Assembly (NCBI RefSeq): GCF_023184515.1
Contig: NZ_JAAHBP010000026.1
Coordinates: 98,532 to 162,531, forward strand
Length of the DNA: 64,000 bases
DNA from: Streptomyces sp. D2-8
GTDB lineage: Bacteria > Actinomycetota > Actinomycetes > Streptomycetales > Streptomycetaceae
Direction: 5' to 3'
Under the pieces are notes generated by a model. The model worked only from the letters and a program-made list of their open reading frames with translations. It had not been told where the DNA came from and did no database searches. The position numbers and the translations under genes are program-made. Shown here one piece after another: positions 42,079 through 51,452 of this stretch (its first letter is position 1; every line of letters begins with the position of its first letter).

Positions 42079-42220
42079 TCTCGGTGTCGACAAATACCCC
42101 GACAGACCGGACGTTTCGAGCTTTGTGCGTCAATGCCTTACCCGGAAAGTGGCACTCTCTCGTCCCCCGAACCGGTGACTAAATGTCTACAAACCACTAC
42201 CGGGCGCTACCCTCACACGC

Positions 42221-42670
42221 GTGAAGCACTCCATGAACCAACAGACGCGACGCGGCCGGGGCCCCGCCCGCCGGATCGGCCGCACCCTCGCTTTCGTCCT
42301 GCCCGTCGTCCTGGTGCTCTCCGGGACCCTCGCGGTCACCCGAGTCAACTGGTCGGGGAACTCCACCGACCCGGTGCTCACCGCCGCGGACACCTCCGTG
42401 GGCACCCCACGGGCCGCCAAGCGCGCCCCCCAGGACGTCCTGCGCGACAAACTGCTGACCGAACTGCAGGAGGAGAACCCGGGCGTCGCCCTCACCCACC
42501 TCCAGCAGGCCGTCAACGGCCGCCCGTCGCTGGCTAAGCACTGCGCGTCCATCGCCCGCGCCCTCGGCCAGGCCGCCGTCCAGGTCTACGGCCCGACCCG
42601 CGCCCAGTCCTACGCGCGCCCGGTCTGCGACACCGCCTTCGCCACCGGCGTCGCCGCCGCGCACAGCTGA
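42221..42670 (+). CDS. Hypothetical exported or membrane-anchored protein
   Basis: A 149-aa protein with a basic head (KHSMNQQTRRGRGPARRIGR) and one hydrophobic segment (TLAFVLPVVLVLSGTLAV, about 21-38), then an Ala-rich extracellular region with two Cys (HCASIARAL, VCDTAFATG) that could form a disulfide. GTG 42221 lies 7 bases after TACCCT, suggesting a leaderless mRNA; ATG 42233 is the alternative. Family not recognised. Confidence 0.65.
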   Translation: MKHSMNQQTRRGRGPARRIGRTLAFVLPVVLVLSGTLAVTRVNWSGNSTDPVLTAADTSVGTPRAAKRAPQDVLRDKLLTELQEENPGVALTHLQQAVNGRPSLAKHCASIARALGQAAVQVYGPTRAQSYARPVCDTAFATGVAAAHS

Positions 42671-42769
42671 GCGCACCGCCCTGCCACCGGGTGGGAAGTC
42701 CCTGACGGCTGACGCGGGAACGATCGTCAGCCGCAATCCCGGGCGGGACGCCACGTACAGTTCGTGTCC

Positions 42770-43501
42770 ATGAGCGATCCGAGCGCCGCGTCCCGCCCCG
42801 TTCAAGCCGTCGTTCTGGCCGGTGGCCAGGGCTCCCGGCTGCGTCCGTACACCGACGACCGGCCCAAGCCGATGGTCGAGATCCCCGGGACGGGGACGCC
42901 GATCATCGGCCATCAGCTGTCCTGGCTCGCCGACGAGGGTGTGACGGACGTCGTGGTCTCCTGCGGCCATCTCGCCGAGGTGCTGCAGAAGTGGCTGGAG
43001 ACGGCCGAGTTGCCCGTCTCCGTCACGACGGTCGTCGAGCCCGAGCCGCTCGGGCGCGGCGGCGGCCTCAAGTACGCCGCGGCCCGTCTCCCCCACCCGG
43101 ACCAGCCCTGGTACGCGACGAACGGCGACATCTGGACGCGGTTCTCGCTGCGCGACATGGCCGACTTCCATGCCGAGCGGGACGCCACGGCCACACTGGC
43201 GCTGGCGCGGCCCCGGCTGCCGTGGGGGGCGGTGCAGACCGACGGGTTCGGGCGGATCACCGACTTCATCGAGGCGCCGCCGTCGACCTTCGAGATCAAC
43301 GCCGGCGTGTACGTCTTCTCCCCTGAGTTCGCCGGGCTGTTGCCGCACCGCGGAGACCACGAGCGGACGACGTTTCCACGACTGGCCCGTGAGCGGCGGC
43401 TGGCCGGGTTCACGATCCCCCAGGGGTCGTACTGGCGGGCCATCGACACGGCCAAGGATCTGACCGAGGCGGCGAAGGAACTGGCGGCGTTGGGGCGCTG
43501 A
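42770..43501 (+). CDS. Nucleotidyltransferase (sugar-1-phosphate type)
   Basis: A 243-aa NTP-transferase: VVLAGGQGSRLRPYTDDRPKPMVEI is the nucleotide-binding and catalytic Gx(G/S)xR...KP motif, followed by YATNGDIWTRF (metal-binding Asp) and FEINAGVYVFSPE. Activates a sugar phosphate as NDP-sugar, probably mannose-1-phosphate or glucose-1-phosphate; specificity cannot be read. ATG 42770 lies 8 bases after TACAGT. Its 3' end is imperfectly duplicated downstream (43547-43584). Confidence 0.82.
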   Translation: MSDPSAASRPVQAVVLAGGQGSRLRPYTDDRPKPMVEIPGTGTPIIGHQLSWLADEGVTDVVVSCGHLAEVLQKWLETAELPVSVTTVVEPEPLGRGGGLKYAAARLPHPDQPWYATNGDIWTRFSLRDMADFHAERDATATLALARPRLPWGAVQTDGFGRITDFIEAPPSTFEINAGVYVFSPEFAGLLPHRGDHERTTFPRLARERRLAGFTIPQGSYWRAIDTAKDLTEAAKELAALGR

Positions 43502-43612
43502 GGGCTCCGCCGGTCGCGCCAGTCGGCGAGGGGCCTGACGTCCCTCAAGGAGCTGGTGGCGTTGGGGCACTGAGAGCTCGGCGGCCGGTTACTTCCGGAC
43601 GGCGGCTGACCG

Positions 43613-43649
43613 CTCGTTGTGGCTTGTCGCGCAGTTCCCCGCGCCCCCT
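43613..43649 (-). repeat. Dispersed intergenic repeat, copy 4 (inverted)
   Basis: The complement reads AGGGGGCGCGGGGAACTGCG followed by CGACAAGCCACAACGAG, matching the copies at 4092, 6804 and 14219. Confidence 0.7.
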
Positions 43650-43677
43650 GAAGCCCGTTGCCCCTGACGCGTGCAAA

Positions 43678-43704
43678 GGCCCCGCACCTTCTTGGTGCGG
43701 GGCC
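43678..43704. terminator. Bidirectional terminator between convergent genes
   Basis: GGCCCCGCACC and GGTGCGGGGCC form an 11-bp stem with a 5-base loop, between the nucleotidyltransferase and DoxX-protein 3' ends. Confidence 0.8.
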
Positions 43705-43725
43705 CTCTGTCGTTCGGGTCGGCCG

Positions 43726-45438
43726 CTAGCCCAGCAGGCCGCCCACCAGGCCCGGACGCCTGTTGGAGGAGCCGCCGCTGCCCGAGCCGCCCGTTGGGTC
43801 CGCGCCGCCCGTCGAGTCCGCGCCGCCCGTCGCCGTGCCGCCGGACGTGGGGCCGGACGTGGTGCTCGGGGCTTGGTCGGCCGGGGAGGACTGCTGGGGC
43901 GGGGCCTGGCCCGCGGTGCCCTGGGTCTGGCTGGGGGCGCCGCCGGTGACGGTGCCGGTGGTGTCGCGGGTGGCGCCCGGCCGGGTCGTGGTGCCCGCGC
44001 TGGGGCTCGCCGAGCCGGCCGTGGCGCCCTGGGTGGGCGAGGAGGAGGCCGCCGACGGGGTCCGCCTGTCCTGCCGCTTGCCGCCGGGCTCACCCGGGAG
44101 CGGGGAGCCGGGCAGCTCGTTGCGCGGGGCCTCGCCCGGGCCCGGGACGACGACCCGGTCGGCGTCGCGGACGGCGCCGCCGAGCAGCGAGCCGACGAGC
44201 AGGGTGATGCCGGTGGCGACGGCGGTGACGAGCGCGCCGCGGCGCAGCACGTAGCGGCGCAGGTCCCAGATGTCGGCGCGGGGGCCGAGACGACGCCAGG
44301 CGCTGCCGGCCAGCCGGCCGTCGACGGAGTAGACGGGGGCACCGGCGATGATCAGCGGGGACCAGGCGGCGAGGTAGATGATGTCGGGGGTCTCGTAGAC
44401 GGGGACGCTCTTCCAGCTGACCGTGACCAGCAGCGCGGCCGACAGCAGGGCACCGAGACACGCGGCGACGCGCTGCCAGCATCCCAGCACCGACAGGACG
44501 CCGACGATGACCTGGGCGAAGGCGATGACCAGGCCGGCGCCGACCGGGTGCTCGAGGGCGAACTGGCGCAGCGGCTCGGCGACTTCCCACGGGTGCAGGG
44601 TGTTGAGCCACTTGACCATGGAGCCGCGCTTGCCGCCTTCGAAGTAGACGGGGTCGCACAGCTTGCCCATGCCGGCGTAGATGGAGATGAAGCCGAGGAA
44701 GACGCGCAGCGGGAGCAGGACGACGCCGAGGTTCATCCGGCGGCCCGGGTAGTAGGCGTGCCGGGCCGGGTCATCGCCGTGCCGCTTGCCCCGGCGCCCG
44801 GTGTCGTCCGCGTCCGCGTCCGCGGCGGAATCCTCGAACTCGTCGTCCTCGTAGGCCGGTTCGTCGTAGACGCTGCCTACGGTGCGCATGGGCGGCAGCA
44901 GCCGGGTGCCGTCGGCGGGCTCGTGGGTGCGCTGGGGGCCGACGACCGGGGTCTCGACGGTCTGGGCGAGGTCGTCCCCGTAGCCGGCGCCGCCGTAGCC
45001 CGCGCCCTGGTATCCGGGGCTGTCGTAGCCCGGGTCCACGCGGGAGATGACCTGGGTGGCTCCGGTGTCGGAGACGGGCTCTTCGGCGTGGCGGACGCTC
45101 TCGTACCGCACGGCCTGCAGGAGCCGGTGCGCGCCGGTGTCGTCGGGGGCTGATCTGCCGCTCCAGACGACGGGCCGGCGACGGGCGGTGGCCCCGTCCG
45201 CCTCGCCCCCCGCGTGGGGGATGCGGGCGGTGTCCTCAGTGGCGGTCAGATGCCGTGCGACCCGGGGGGACTGGACGCGACGCGTCGAGACGCCCAACTG
45301 CACGCGGAAACTCGCGTGATTGACGATGACCTGCGCCGGGTCGCTCGGCACCTTCACCATGCTCAGCGCGGGAGCGTCGTCGAGTCCCGACGAGCGGTCC
45401 CCCGTGGGTGTGCGGGGTGTTCTGGTGTCCACACTCAT
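43726..45438 (-). CDS. DoxX-family membrane protein with long disordered tails
   Basis: A 570-aa protein. The central ~190 residues contain the DoxX domain with four or five membrane helices (LGVVLLPLRVFLGFISIYAG, GAGLVIAFAQVIVGVLSVLG, ACLGALLSAALLVTVSW, IIYLAAWSPLIIAGAP), followed by another helix at LVTAVATGITLLVGSLLGG. About 230 hydrophilic residues precede it, including Tyr/Gly repeats (GYDSPGYQGAGYGGAGYG), and a Ser/Thr/Gly/Pro-rich tail follows. DoxX proteins are linked to oxidative-stress and thiol redox complexes. The tails appear Streptomyces-specific and disordered. Confidence 0.82.
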   Translation of the reverse strand: MSVDTRTPRTPTGDRSSGLDDAPALSMVKVPSDPAQVIVNHASFRVQLGVSTRRVQSPRVARHLTATEDTARIPHAGGEADGATARRRPVVWSGRSAPDDTGAHRLLQAVRYESVRHAEEPVSDTGATQVISRVDPGYDSPGYQGAGYGGAGYGDDLAQTVETPVVGPQRTHEPADGTRLLPPMRTVGSVYDEPAYEDDEFEDSAADADADDTGRRGKRHGDDPARHAYYPGRRMNLGVVLLPLRVFLGFISIYAGMGKLCDPVYFEGGKRGSMVKWLNTLHPWEVAEPLRQFALEHPVGAGLVIAFAQVIVGVLSVLGCWQRVAACLGALLSAALLVTVSWKSVPVYETPDIIYLAAWSPLIIAGAPVYSVDGRLAGSAWRRLGPRADIWDLRRYVLRRGALVTAVATGITLLVGSLLGGAVRDADRVVVPGPGEAPRNELPGSPLPGEPGGKRQDRRTPSAASSSPTQGATAGSASPSAGTTTRPGATRDTTGTVTGGAPSQTQGTAGQAPPQQSSPADQAPSTTSGPTSGGTATGGADSTGGADPTGGSGSGGSSNRRPGLVGGLLG

Positions 45439-45566
45439 CTAACCGAGTGACGTCGGGTTAGGACACTGCTTTGACTCGCCGGATCTGTCCGGACCCCGTC
45501 AAGCTTGTCCTCGTCGCCCCGATGACACCGGAATTACCCCGTACGGGTGAACTTCCGGACGCCTGT

Positions 45567-46508
45567 TCAGCGGCGTCGGCGGGCCGCCTCGTACAGCACG
45601 ATCCCTGCCGCCACACCGGCGTTGAGCGACTCGGCGCCGCCCGGCATCGGGATCCGCACCCGGTAGTCGCAGGTCTCCCCGACCAGCCGGGACAGCCCCT
45701 TGCCCTCGCTGCCGACGACGATGGCGACGGGGCCGCTCAGCGCCTCCAGCTCGCCGATCTCGGCATCGCCGTCGGCGGCCAGGCCGACGACCACGATGCC
45801 GGCCTTCTTGTAGGCCTCGAGCGCCCGGGTGAGGTTGGTGGCACGGGCGACCGGGGTGCGGGCCGCCGTACCGGCGGACGTCTTCCAGGCACCGGCCGTC
45901 ATACCGGCCGCACGGCGCTCGGGCACGACGACGCCGTGGCCGCCGAAGGCCGAGACGGAGCGGACGACCGCACCGAGGTTGCGCGGGTCGGTGACGCCGT
46001 CGAGGGCGACGATCAGCGGGTCCTCACCGTCGTCGTAGGCGGCGGACGCCAGGTCCTCGGGGTGGGCGTACTCGTACGGCGGGACCTGGAGGACCAGGCC
46101 CTGGTGGTTGAGACCGTTGGTCATCCGGTCCAGCTCGGGACGCGGGGCCTCCATGAGGTTGATGCCGCCGCGCTCGGCGGCGACCTGGAGGGCCTCGCGC
46201 ACCCGCTCGTCGTTGTCGATGAACTGCTGGACGTAGAGGGTGGAGGCCGGGACGCCCTCGCGCAGCGCCTCCAGGACCGGGTTGCGTCCGACGACCAGCT
46301 CGGACGTGCCCTTGCCGCCCCGGCCGCGCACGGTGGGCCGGCGCACGGCCTGCTTCGCCTTGGCGTTGGCGACGCGGTTCTTCTTGTGCCCCTTGCGCAT
46401 CTCGGCGGGCGGCGTCGGGCCCTTGCCCTCGAGGCCCCTGCGTCGCTGGCCGCCACTGCCGACCTGCGCGCCCTTCTTGCCGGACATGCGGCGGTTGTTC
46501 GCGGCCAT
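45567..46508 (-). CDS. rlmB: 23S rRNA 2'-O-methyltransferase (RlmB/TrmH, SPOUT)
   Basis: A 313-aa SPOUT methyltransferase that methylates ribose 2'-OH in rRNA (G2251 by family analogy). A basic disordered head (1-70) precedes the substrate-binding domain (LVVGRNPVLEALREG...) and the trefoil-knot SAM site: LDGVTDPRNLGAVVRS, VVGSEGKGLSRL and IPMPGGAESLNAGVAAGI. Family motifs 1-3 are intact. It lies 117 bases downstream of cysS on the same strand, in the usual cysS-rlmB order of actinobacteria. Confidence 0.92.
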   Translation of the reverse strand: MAANNRRMSGKKGAQVGSGGQRRRGLEGKGPTPPAEMRKGHKKNRVANAKAKQAVRRPTVRGRGGKGTSELVVGRNPVLEALREGVPASTLYVQQFIDNDERVREALQVAAERGGINLMEAPRPELDRMTNGLNHQGLVLQVPPYEYAHPEDLASAAYDDGEDPLIVALDGVTDPRNLGAVVRSVSAFGGHGVVVPERRAAGMTAGAWKTSAGTAARTPVARATNLTRALEAYKKAGIVVVGLAADGDAEIGELEALSGPVAIVVGSEGKGLSRLVGETCDYRVRIPMPGGAESLNAGVAAGIVLYEAARRRR

Positions 46509-46625
46509 TGAGCTACCCGTCTCCGTGAAGTGATTCGTACGTACGTCTGTGTACGTCTGTTACGTCTATGCAGTGTGCCGCCCGGAGGCCCGGGCGGCAC
46601 AATCGATCAGCCCGTGGGGCTTCTC

Positions 46626-48020
46626 TCAGCGCGGGCCGAGGCTCCAGCGCGGTCCCTGCGGGCTGTCCTCGATGACCAGGCCGGACTGCCCCAGCTGGTC
46701 GCGGATGGCGTCCGCGGTGGGCCAGTCCTTGCGGGCCCGGGCGGCCTCGCGCTGGTCGAGGACCATGCGGACCAGCGTGTCGACCACGCCGTGCAGGTCG
46801 TCACCGCGGTCGCTCTCCCCGGCCCACCGGGGGTCCAGCGGGTCGAGGCCGAGCACGCCGAGCATCGCACGGACCTCGGCGAGCCGGGCCACGGCGGCTT
46901 CCTTGTCGTCGGCGGCCAGCGCGCTGTTGCCCTGCCGGACGGTGGTGTGCACCACGGCGAGCGCCTGCGGCACGCCCAGGTCGTCGTCCATCGCCTCGGC
47001 GAAGGCGAGCGGCACCTCGGCGGCGGGCTCGACGACGCCGGCCTTCTCCACCACGCGCTGCACGAAGCCCTCGATCCGCGCGAACGCCGACTCGGCCTCG
47101 CGCAGCGCCTCCTCGCTGTACTCGATCATCGAGCGGTAGTGCGGGGTGCCGAGGTAGTAGCGCAGCACGATGGGACGCCAGCGCTTGACCATCTCGCTGA
47201 CCAGGACCGAGTTGCCGAGCGACTTGGACATCTTCTCGCCGCTCATGGTGACCCAGGCGTTGTGCACCCAGTACCGGGCGAACTCGTCGCCGTAGGCCTT
47301 GGCCTGGGCGATCTCGTTCTCGTGGTGCGGGAAGACCAGGTCGAGGCCGCCGCCGTGGATGTCGAAGGCGGTCCCGAGGTACTTGTGCGCCATCGCCGAG
47401 CACTCCAGGTGCCAGCCGGGACGGCCGCGACCCCAGGGCGTCTCCCAGTCGGGCTCGCCGGGCTTGGTGGCCTTCCACATGGCGAAGTCACGCGGGTCGC
47501 GCTTGCCCGAGACGCCCTCGTCGGGCTGGCGCAGGTCGTCGATGTCCTGGTTGGACAGCGCCAGATACTCGGGGAAGGAGCGGACGTCGAAGTAGACGCT
47601 GCCGTCCGCGACGTAGGCGTGCCCGCGCTCGATGAGGCCGCGCATCATCTCGACCATCTCGGTGATGTGGCCGGTGGCCCGGGGCTCGTACGTCGGGGGC
47701 AGGCAACCGAGGGCGTGGTAGCCGTCGTTGAACGCGCGCTCGTTCTCGTAGCCGATGGCCCACCAGGGGCGGTTCTGGTCGGCCGACTTGGCGATGATCT
47801 TGTCGTCGATGTCCGTCACGTTCCGCACGAACGTGACGTCGTAGCCGCGGTACTCGAACCAGCGGCGCATGATGTCGAAGTTCAGCCCGGACCGGATGTG
47901 CCCGATGTGCGGGGCGGCCTGCACGGTGGCACCACACAGGTAGATCGAGACGCAACCCGGCTGGAGCGGGGAGAAGTCACGGATCTGCCGGGCGCTGGTG
48001 TCGTACAGGCGAATAGTCAC
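46626..48020 (-). CDS. cysS: Cysteinyl-tRNA synthetase
   Basis: A 464-aa class I synthetase that charges tRNA-Cys. HIGH motif PHIGH at 37-41, zinc-binding C29, and KMSKS near residue 263 (GEKMSKSLGN). Zinc ligands also appear in WHLECSAM. GTG 48020 (VTIRLYD) matches the family start, with an adjacent GTG one codon upstream. Length matches bacterial CysS rather than the mycothiol ligase MshC. Neighbours ispD-ispF-cysS-rlmB form a conserved actinobacterial set. Confidence 0.95.
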   Translation of the reverse strand: MTIRLYDTSARQIRDFSPLQPGCVSIYLCGATVQAAPHIGHIRSGLNFDIMRRWFEYRGYDVTFVRNVTDIDDKIIAKSADQNRPWWAIGYENERAFNDGYHALGCLPPTYEPRATGHITEMVEMMRGLIERGHAYVADGSVYFDVRSFPEYLALSNQDIDDLRQPDEGVSGKRDPRDFAMWKATKPGEPDWETPWGRGRPGWHLECSAMAHKYLGTAFDIHGGGLDLVFPHHENEIAQAKAYGDEFARYWVHNAWVTMSGEKMSKSLGNSVLVSEMVKRWRPIVLRYYLGTPHYRSMIEYSEEALREAESAFARIEGFVQRVVEKAGVVEPAAEVPLAFAEAMDDDLGVPQALAVVHTTVRQGNSALAADDKEAAVARLAEVRAMLGVLGLDPLDPRWAGESDRGDDLHGVVDTLVRMVLDQREAARARKDWPTADAIRDQLGQSGLVIEDSPQGPRWSLGPR

Positions 48021-48119
48021 CACTCCAGGGTAGTGGGCCCCGGGGGGTGCCTCAGGACCTTCACCTCGGGGCGCACACATTCGTGACATTGGCAACGGGA
48101 ACGCCCCGAAGCCTTGCCT

Positions 48120-48641
48120 TCAGCCGGCGCGCACGACCAGCGCCGTGGCCACCGCCATCAGCCCTTCCTCCCGGCCGGGGAAGCCGAGCCCGTCCGTCGT
48201 CGCGCCCGACACCGACACCGGGGCTCCGGCCGCCTCGGACAGCAGCTTTTGCGCCTCGTCCCTGCGCTTGCCGATCTTCGGGCGGGGGCCCACCACCTGT
48301 ACGGCGATGTTGCCGATCCGGAAGCCGGCCTCGCGCACGATGCGCGAGGCCTCCGTCAGCAGGATGACTCCGGAGGCGCCCGACCACTCGGGACGGCCTG
48401 TACCGAAGTGCTGCCCGAGGTCGCCGAGGCCGGCGGCGGAGAAGAGGGCGTTGCAGGCGGCGTGGGCGACGACGTCCGCGTCGGAGTGGCCGGCCAGGCC
48501 CGGGCCCTCACCCTCCCACTTCAGGCCGGCGCACCACAGCTCGCGCCCTTCCTCGAAGGCGTGGATGTCGGTGCCGATGCCGACCTGGGGAAGCGGGATC
48601 CCACCCGGCGGCAGCCGGACATCAGATGCCTCAGAAGCCAT
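48120..48641 (-). CDS. ispF: 2-C-methyl-D-erythritol 2,4-cyclodiphosphate synthase
   Basis: MEP-pathway enzyme making the cyclic diphosphate precursor of isoprenoids. Zinc ligands are in GTDIHAF and LAGHSDADVVAHA; the conserved ASGVILL, GNIAVQVVGPRPKIG, and ATTDGLGFPGREEG motifs are present. 173 aa. The ATG at 48641 overlaps the 3' end of ispD by 11 bases, so the two are coupled. Confidence 0.95.
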   Translation of the reverse strand: MASEASDVRLPPGGIPLPQVGIGTDIHAFEEGRELWCAGLKWEGEGPGLAGHSDADVVAHAACNALFSAAGLGDLGQHFGTGRPEWSGASGVILLTEASRIVREAGFRIGNIAVQVVGPRPKIGKRRDEAQKLLSEAAGAPVSVSGATTDGLGFPGREEGLMAVATALVVRAG

Positions 48642-49395
48642 CGTTGAGCCTCCTGCGGGCCAGGACCGCCTCCGCGAGGACCAGGTCCAGGGGACGGGTG
48701 ACCTTGAACGCCTCCTCGTGACCGGGGACGGCCACGACCGTGAGGCCGAGTTGCTCGACCATGCCGGCGTCGTCGGTGACCTCGCCGGTCACCGTCTCGT
48801 GCGCCCGGACCAGCGTGGCCCGGTCGAAGCCCTGCGGGGTCTGCACCGCCCGCAGCAGGGCACGCTCCGGAGTGGCGACGACCGGCTCCGGCTCGCCGGG
48901 GATCTCGGCCGGCTCGACCTGCTTGACGGTGTCGGCGAGCGGCAGCGCCGGGACCACGGCCGCTGCGCCGTCCCGTACGGCCTCGATCACGGCGTCGACC
49001 GTGTCCACCGGCACCAGCGGCCGGGCCGCGTCGTGGACCAGCACGATGTCGTGGCCGGCCGGCAGGGCGTCCAGGCCGAGCTTCACGGACTCCTGGCGGG
49101 TCTGCCCGCCCGGGACGACGAGGAAGTCCGTCCGCTCGGGCAGCGCGTGCGCGTCGAGCAGCGACTTGACCTCGGCGGCACCTTCGGGCGGGGCCACGAC
49201 GACGACCAGGGAGACGGCGCGGGAGGCGGCCATCGCGCGGACCGCGTGGATCAGCATGGGGGTGCCGCCCAGCGCGCGGAGCGCCTTGGGGGCTCCCGGG
49301 CCGAGCCGGACACCACGGCCGGCGGCCGGGATCACGGCCGCCGTACGGGCCGCGGAGGGGCCGGCGGACGGCGAGGGACGCGAATCGTCAGACAT
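48631..49395 (-). CDS. ispD: 2-C-methyl-D-erythritol 4-phosphate cytidylyltransferase
   Basis: Couples MEP with CTP in the MEP pathway. The CTP-binding IPAAGRGVRLGPGAPKAL (22-39), VVPGGQTRQESVKLGL and VLVHDAARPLVP are classic IspD motifs; TPQGFDRATL near the C terminus contacts substrate. 254 aa, with a short disordered N-terminal extension (SDDSRPSPSAGPSAAR). First gene of ispD-ispF, about 300 bases downstream of carD. Confidence 0.95.
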   Translation of the reverse strand: MSDDSRPSPSAGPSAARTAAVIPAAGRGVRLGPGAPKALRALGGTPMLIHAVRAMAASRAVSLVVVVAPPEGAAEVKSLLDAHALPERTDFLVVPGGQTRQESVKLGLDALPAGHDIVLVHDAARPLVPVDTVDAVIEAVRDGAAAVVPALPLADTVKQVEPAEIPGEPEPVVATPERALLRAVQTPQGFDRATLVRAHETVTGEVTDDAGMVEQLGLTVVAVPGHEEAFKVTRPLDLVLAEAVLARRRLNDGF

Positions 49396-49690
49396 CGGTT
49401 CCTGTCAGGTTTGTGTGCTGGCCTGGCGTGGGTATGGCCTGGAGGAGTGCCGGGCGCGACGCGCTCGACCGGACCCTTCCGTGACGCTGGTCGAGCCGGC
49501 TGCCCGGGCCCGGCACGCCAGACACCGGGGCGTGAGTGATAACACATCCCGGGGTGACGGCGCATCGGCGTCGGAGTACGAACATGCCGCAGCGCCCGGC
49601 GACAGGAAATTCGTCATCGGGCACCGCGGCATTTCGATGTGCAGGCGCGCGCTTGATAAGCAGCAGTTGCGCTGAGCGACGGGTTTCGCC

Positions 49691-50173
49691 TCAGGAGGCG
49701 AGAACCTCGTCGAGCAGAGCCTCGGCCTTGTCCTCGTTGGTGTTCTCCGCGAGGGCGAGCTCGCTCACCAGAATCTGGCGGGCCTTGGCGAGCATGCGCT
49801 TCTCACCAGCGGAGAGTCCGCGCTCACGCTCACGACGCCACAGGTCACGCACGACTTCCGCGACCTTGATGACATCGCCCGAGGCGAGCTTCTCCAGGTT
49901 TGCCTTGTATCGACGGGACCAGTTCGTGGGCTCCTCGGCGTACGGCGCGCGCAGCACCTCGAAGACCCGGTCCAGCCCGTCCTGACCGACCACATCACGC
50001 ACGCCGACGAACTCCGCATTGTCCGCTGGCACACGTACCGTCAGGTCGCCCTGGGCGACCTTCAGCACCAAGTAGGTCTTGTCCACGCCTTTGATCTGGC
50101 GAGTTTCGATAGCCTCGATCAGCGCGGCCCCGTGATGGGGATAGACCACGGTGTCGCCAACCTTGAACGTCAT
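49691..50173 (-). CDS. carD: CarD-like RNA polymerase-binding transcription factor
   Basis: A 160-aa protein with the N-terminal Tudor-like RNAP-interaction domain (FKVGDTVVYPHHGAALIEAI...) and a helical C-terminal DNA-binding domain (NWSRRYKANLEKLASGDVIK, WRRERERGLSAGEKRML) including the Trp that wedges the promoter bubble edge. CarD stabilises open complexes, especially at rRNA promoters. ATG 50173 follows GGAAGGGG. The position upstream of ispD is conserved in actinobacteria. Confidence 0.95.
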   Translation of the reverse strand: MTFKVGDTVVYPHHGAALIEAIETRQIKGVDKTYLVLKVAQGDLTVRVPADNAEFVGVRDVVGQDGLDRVFEVLRAPYAEEPTNWSRRYKANLEKLASGDVIKVAEVVRDLWRRERERGLSAGEKRMLAKARQILVSELALAENTNEDKAEALLDEVLAS

Positions 50174-50755
50174 GTGACAGGTACCCCTTCCGTGGCTATC
50201 CAGGGTAACACGGAAACTGCGGGTTCTGAATGGCGTTTTCGCAGGTCAGGGCATATCTCGGGGCTTGACAACTCCGACAGGAACGTGCTTCGGACAGGGA
50301 GTGGAAGAAGGTATTCGCAGGTGGGAGCGGCTCTCCGGGGTGAGCGAAACGCGTACGTTACACGCATCCGGAGCACCCTCCAGACGGCCGAACATCCCCA
50401 TATGTCCGGTTCCGTGTGATCGACTTCCGCTACTCCGTTCGGAGGGCCGAGCCGGGTTCCGGTCGAATCCGGAATTGATCACGAGGTGCCATGACGAGCC
50501 TCCGATGATCAATTCCGAGGCGGTCCGTGCATTCCTTCACGGAAAATTTGCGGTACCGCCCGGGGCTCTTATGTGAATGCCGGACGAGCACCACGCCAAT
50601 GTGGCCCGAGGTCATGTGTGACTCAGGTGGGATCGGCGGTGCCGGGGGGTCGGGTGCGGCCGGACAGGGACGGCTCGGTAACCTAAGGCCCGCTGACAGA
50701 CACTTAGGGCGGCTTTTCCGGCCGCTCCGCTCGAGTTCAAGGAGTTGCCGCCGCC
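50174..50755. other. Gene-free region between carD and the lipoprotein gene
   Basis: About 580 bases of lower coding bias with no supported gene on either strand. It contains the divergent promoters; for carD, TACCCT on the minus strand near 50203 is a possible -10. A TTGACA lies at 50265-50270 without a convincing -10. No repeat or RNA fold was recognised. Confidence 0.45.
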
Positions 50756-51445
50756 GTGAGCAGCAGCCTTCGACGCGGTGCCCTCGCCGCCGCCGTCACC
50801 GCGTTCTCGATCGCCTCGCTCGCCGCGTGCGGCGCCGGCAACAGCGCTCAGACCCTGGAGATCAAGCCGGACAACGCGGCCACGAGCGTCGGCGACATCA
50901 AGGTCCAGAACGCGATCGTGATCACACAGCCCGACCTCGAGTCGACCGGCCCGGCCGCGATCTCCGCGACCTTCTTCAACTCGGGCAAGAGCGCCGAGAC
51001 GCTGGAGTCCATCACCCTCCCCGGCACCGGCAAGACCGCCGAGCTCAAGCCCGCCAAGGGCGGCAGCCTCAGCATCCCGGCCGGCGGCTCGCTGATCCTG
51101 GGCGGCAAGAACAACGCCACGGCGATGCTGCCGAGCAGCCGTGAGGCCGTGCAGGACGGCAACGCCCAGAAGGTCACCTTCACCTTCAGCAAGACGGGTG
51201 CCGTGAGCCTGCGCGCGTTCGTCGTCCCCGCCGAGCACTACTTCGCCGAGTGGGGCCCGTCCGAGGTCCCGGCCGCGCAGGGTGCCTCGTCGTCGCCTTC
51301 CGGTTCGCCGTCGGGGTCGCCGTCCGGTTCTCCCGCAGAGGGTGAGTCGGGCGCGCCGGAGAGCCCCGCGGGCGGTGAGACGCCGGGTGGCCACGGGGCC
51401 TCCGGCACACCGACCGACGCGGCCTCGGCGAGCGCCGGGCACTGA
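50756..51445 (+). CDS. Secreted lipoprotein (DUF461-like)
   Basis: A 229-aa lipoprotein: signal peptide with lipobox SLAAC (Cys 25), a beta-rich domain (SVGDIKVQNAIVITQ ... GPAAISATFFNSGKSAETLE ... GSLSIPAGGSLILGG), and a Ser/Gly/Pro-rich tail with GSPSGSPSGSP repeats. The fold recalls the DUF461/PCuAC group but the His-Met copper ligands are missing, so copper binding is not claimed. GTG 50756 follows AAGGAG by 11 bases. It converges on phoP across a very strong terminator. Confidence 0.75.
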   Translation: MSSSLRRGALAAAVTAFSIASLAACGAGNSAQTLEIKPDNAATSVGDIKVQNAIVITQPDLESTGPAAISATFFNSGKSAETLESITLPGTGKTAELKPAKGGSLSIPAGGSLILGGKNNATAMLPSSREAVQDGNAQKVTFTFSKTGAVSLRAFVVPAEHYFAEWGPSEVPAAQGASSSPSGSPSGSPSGSPAEGESGAPESPAGGETPGGHGASGTPTDAASASAGH

Positions 51446-51452
51446 GCAGTCG

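Noticed and set aside
50265..50300. Sigma-70 promoter starting TTGACA in the carD-lipoprotein gap
   Set aside because: No acceptable -10 at 16-19 bases spacing and no gene start nearby on that strand.
50756..51445. Copper chaperone PCuAC assignment
   Set aside because: The domain is similar in size and beta pattern but lacks the His/Met ligand motif.
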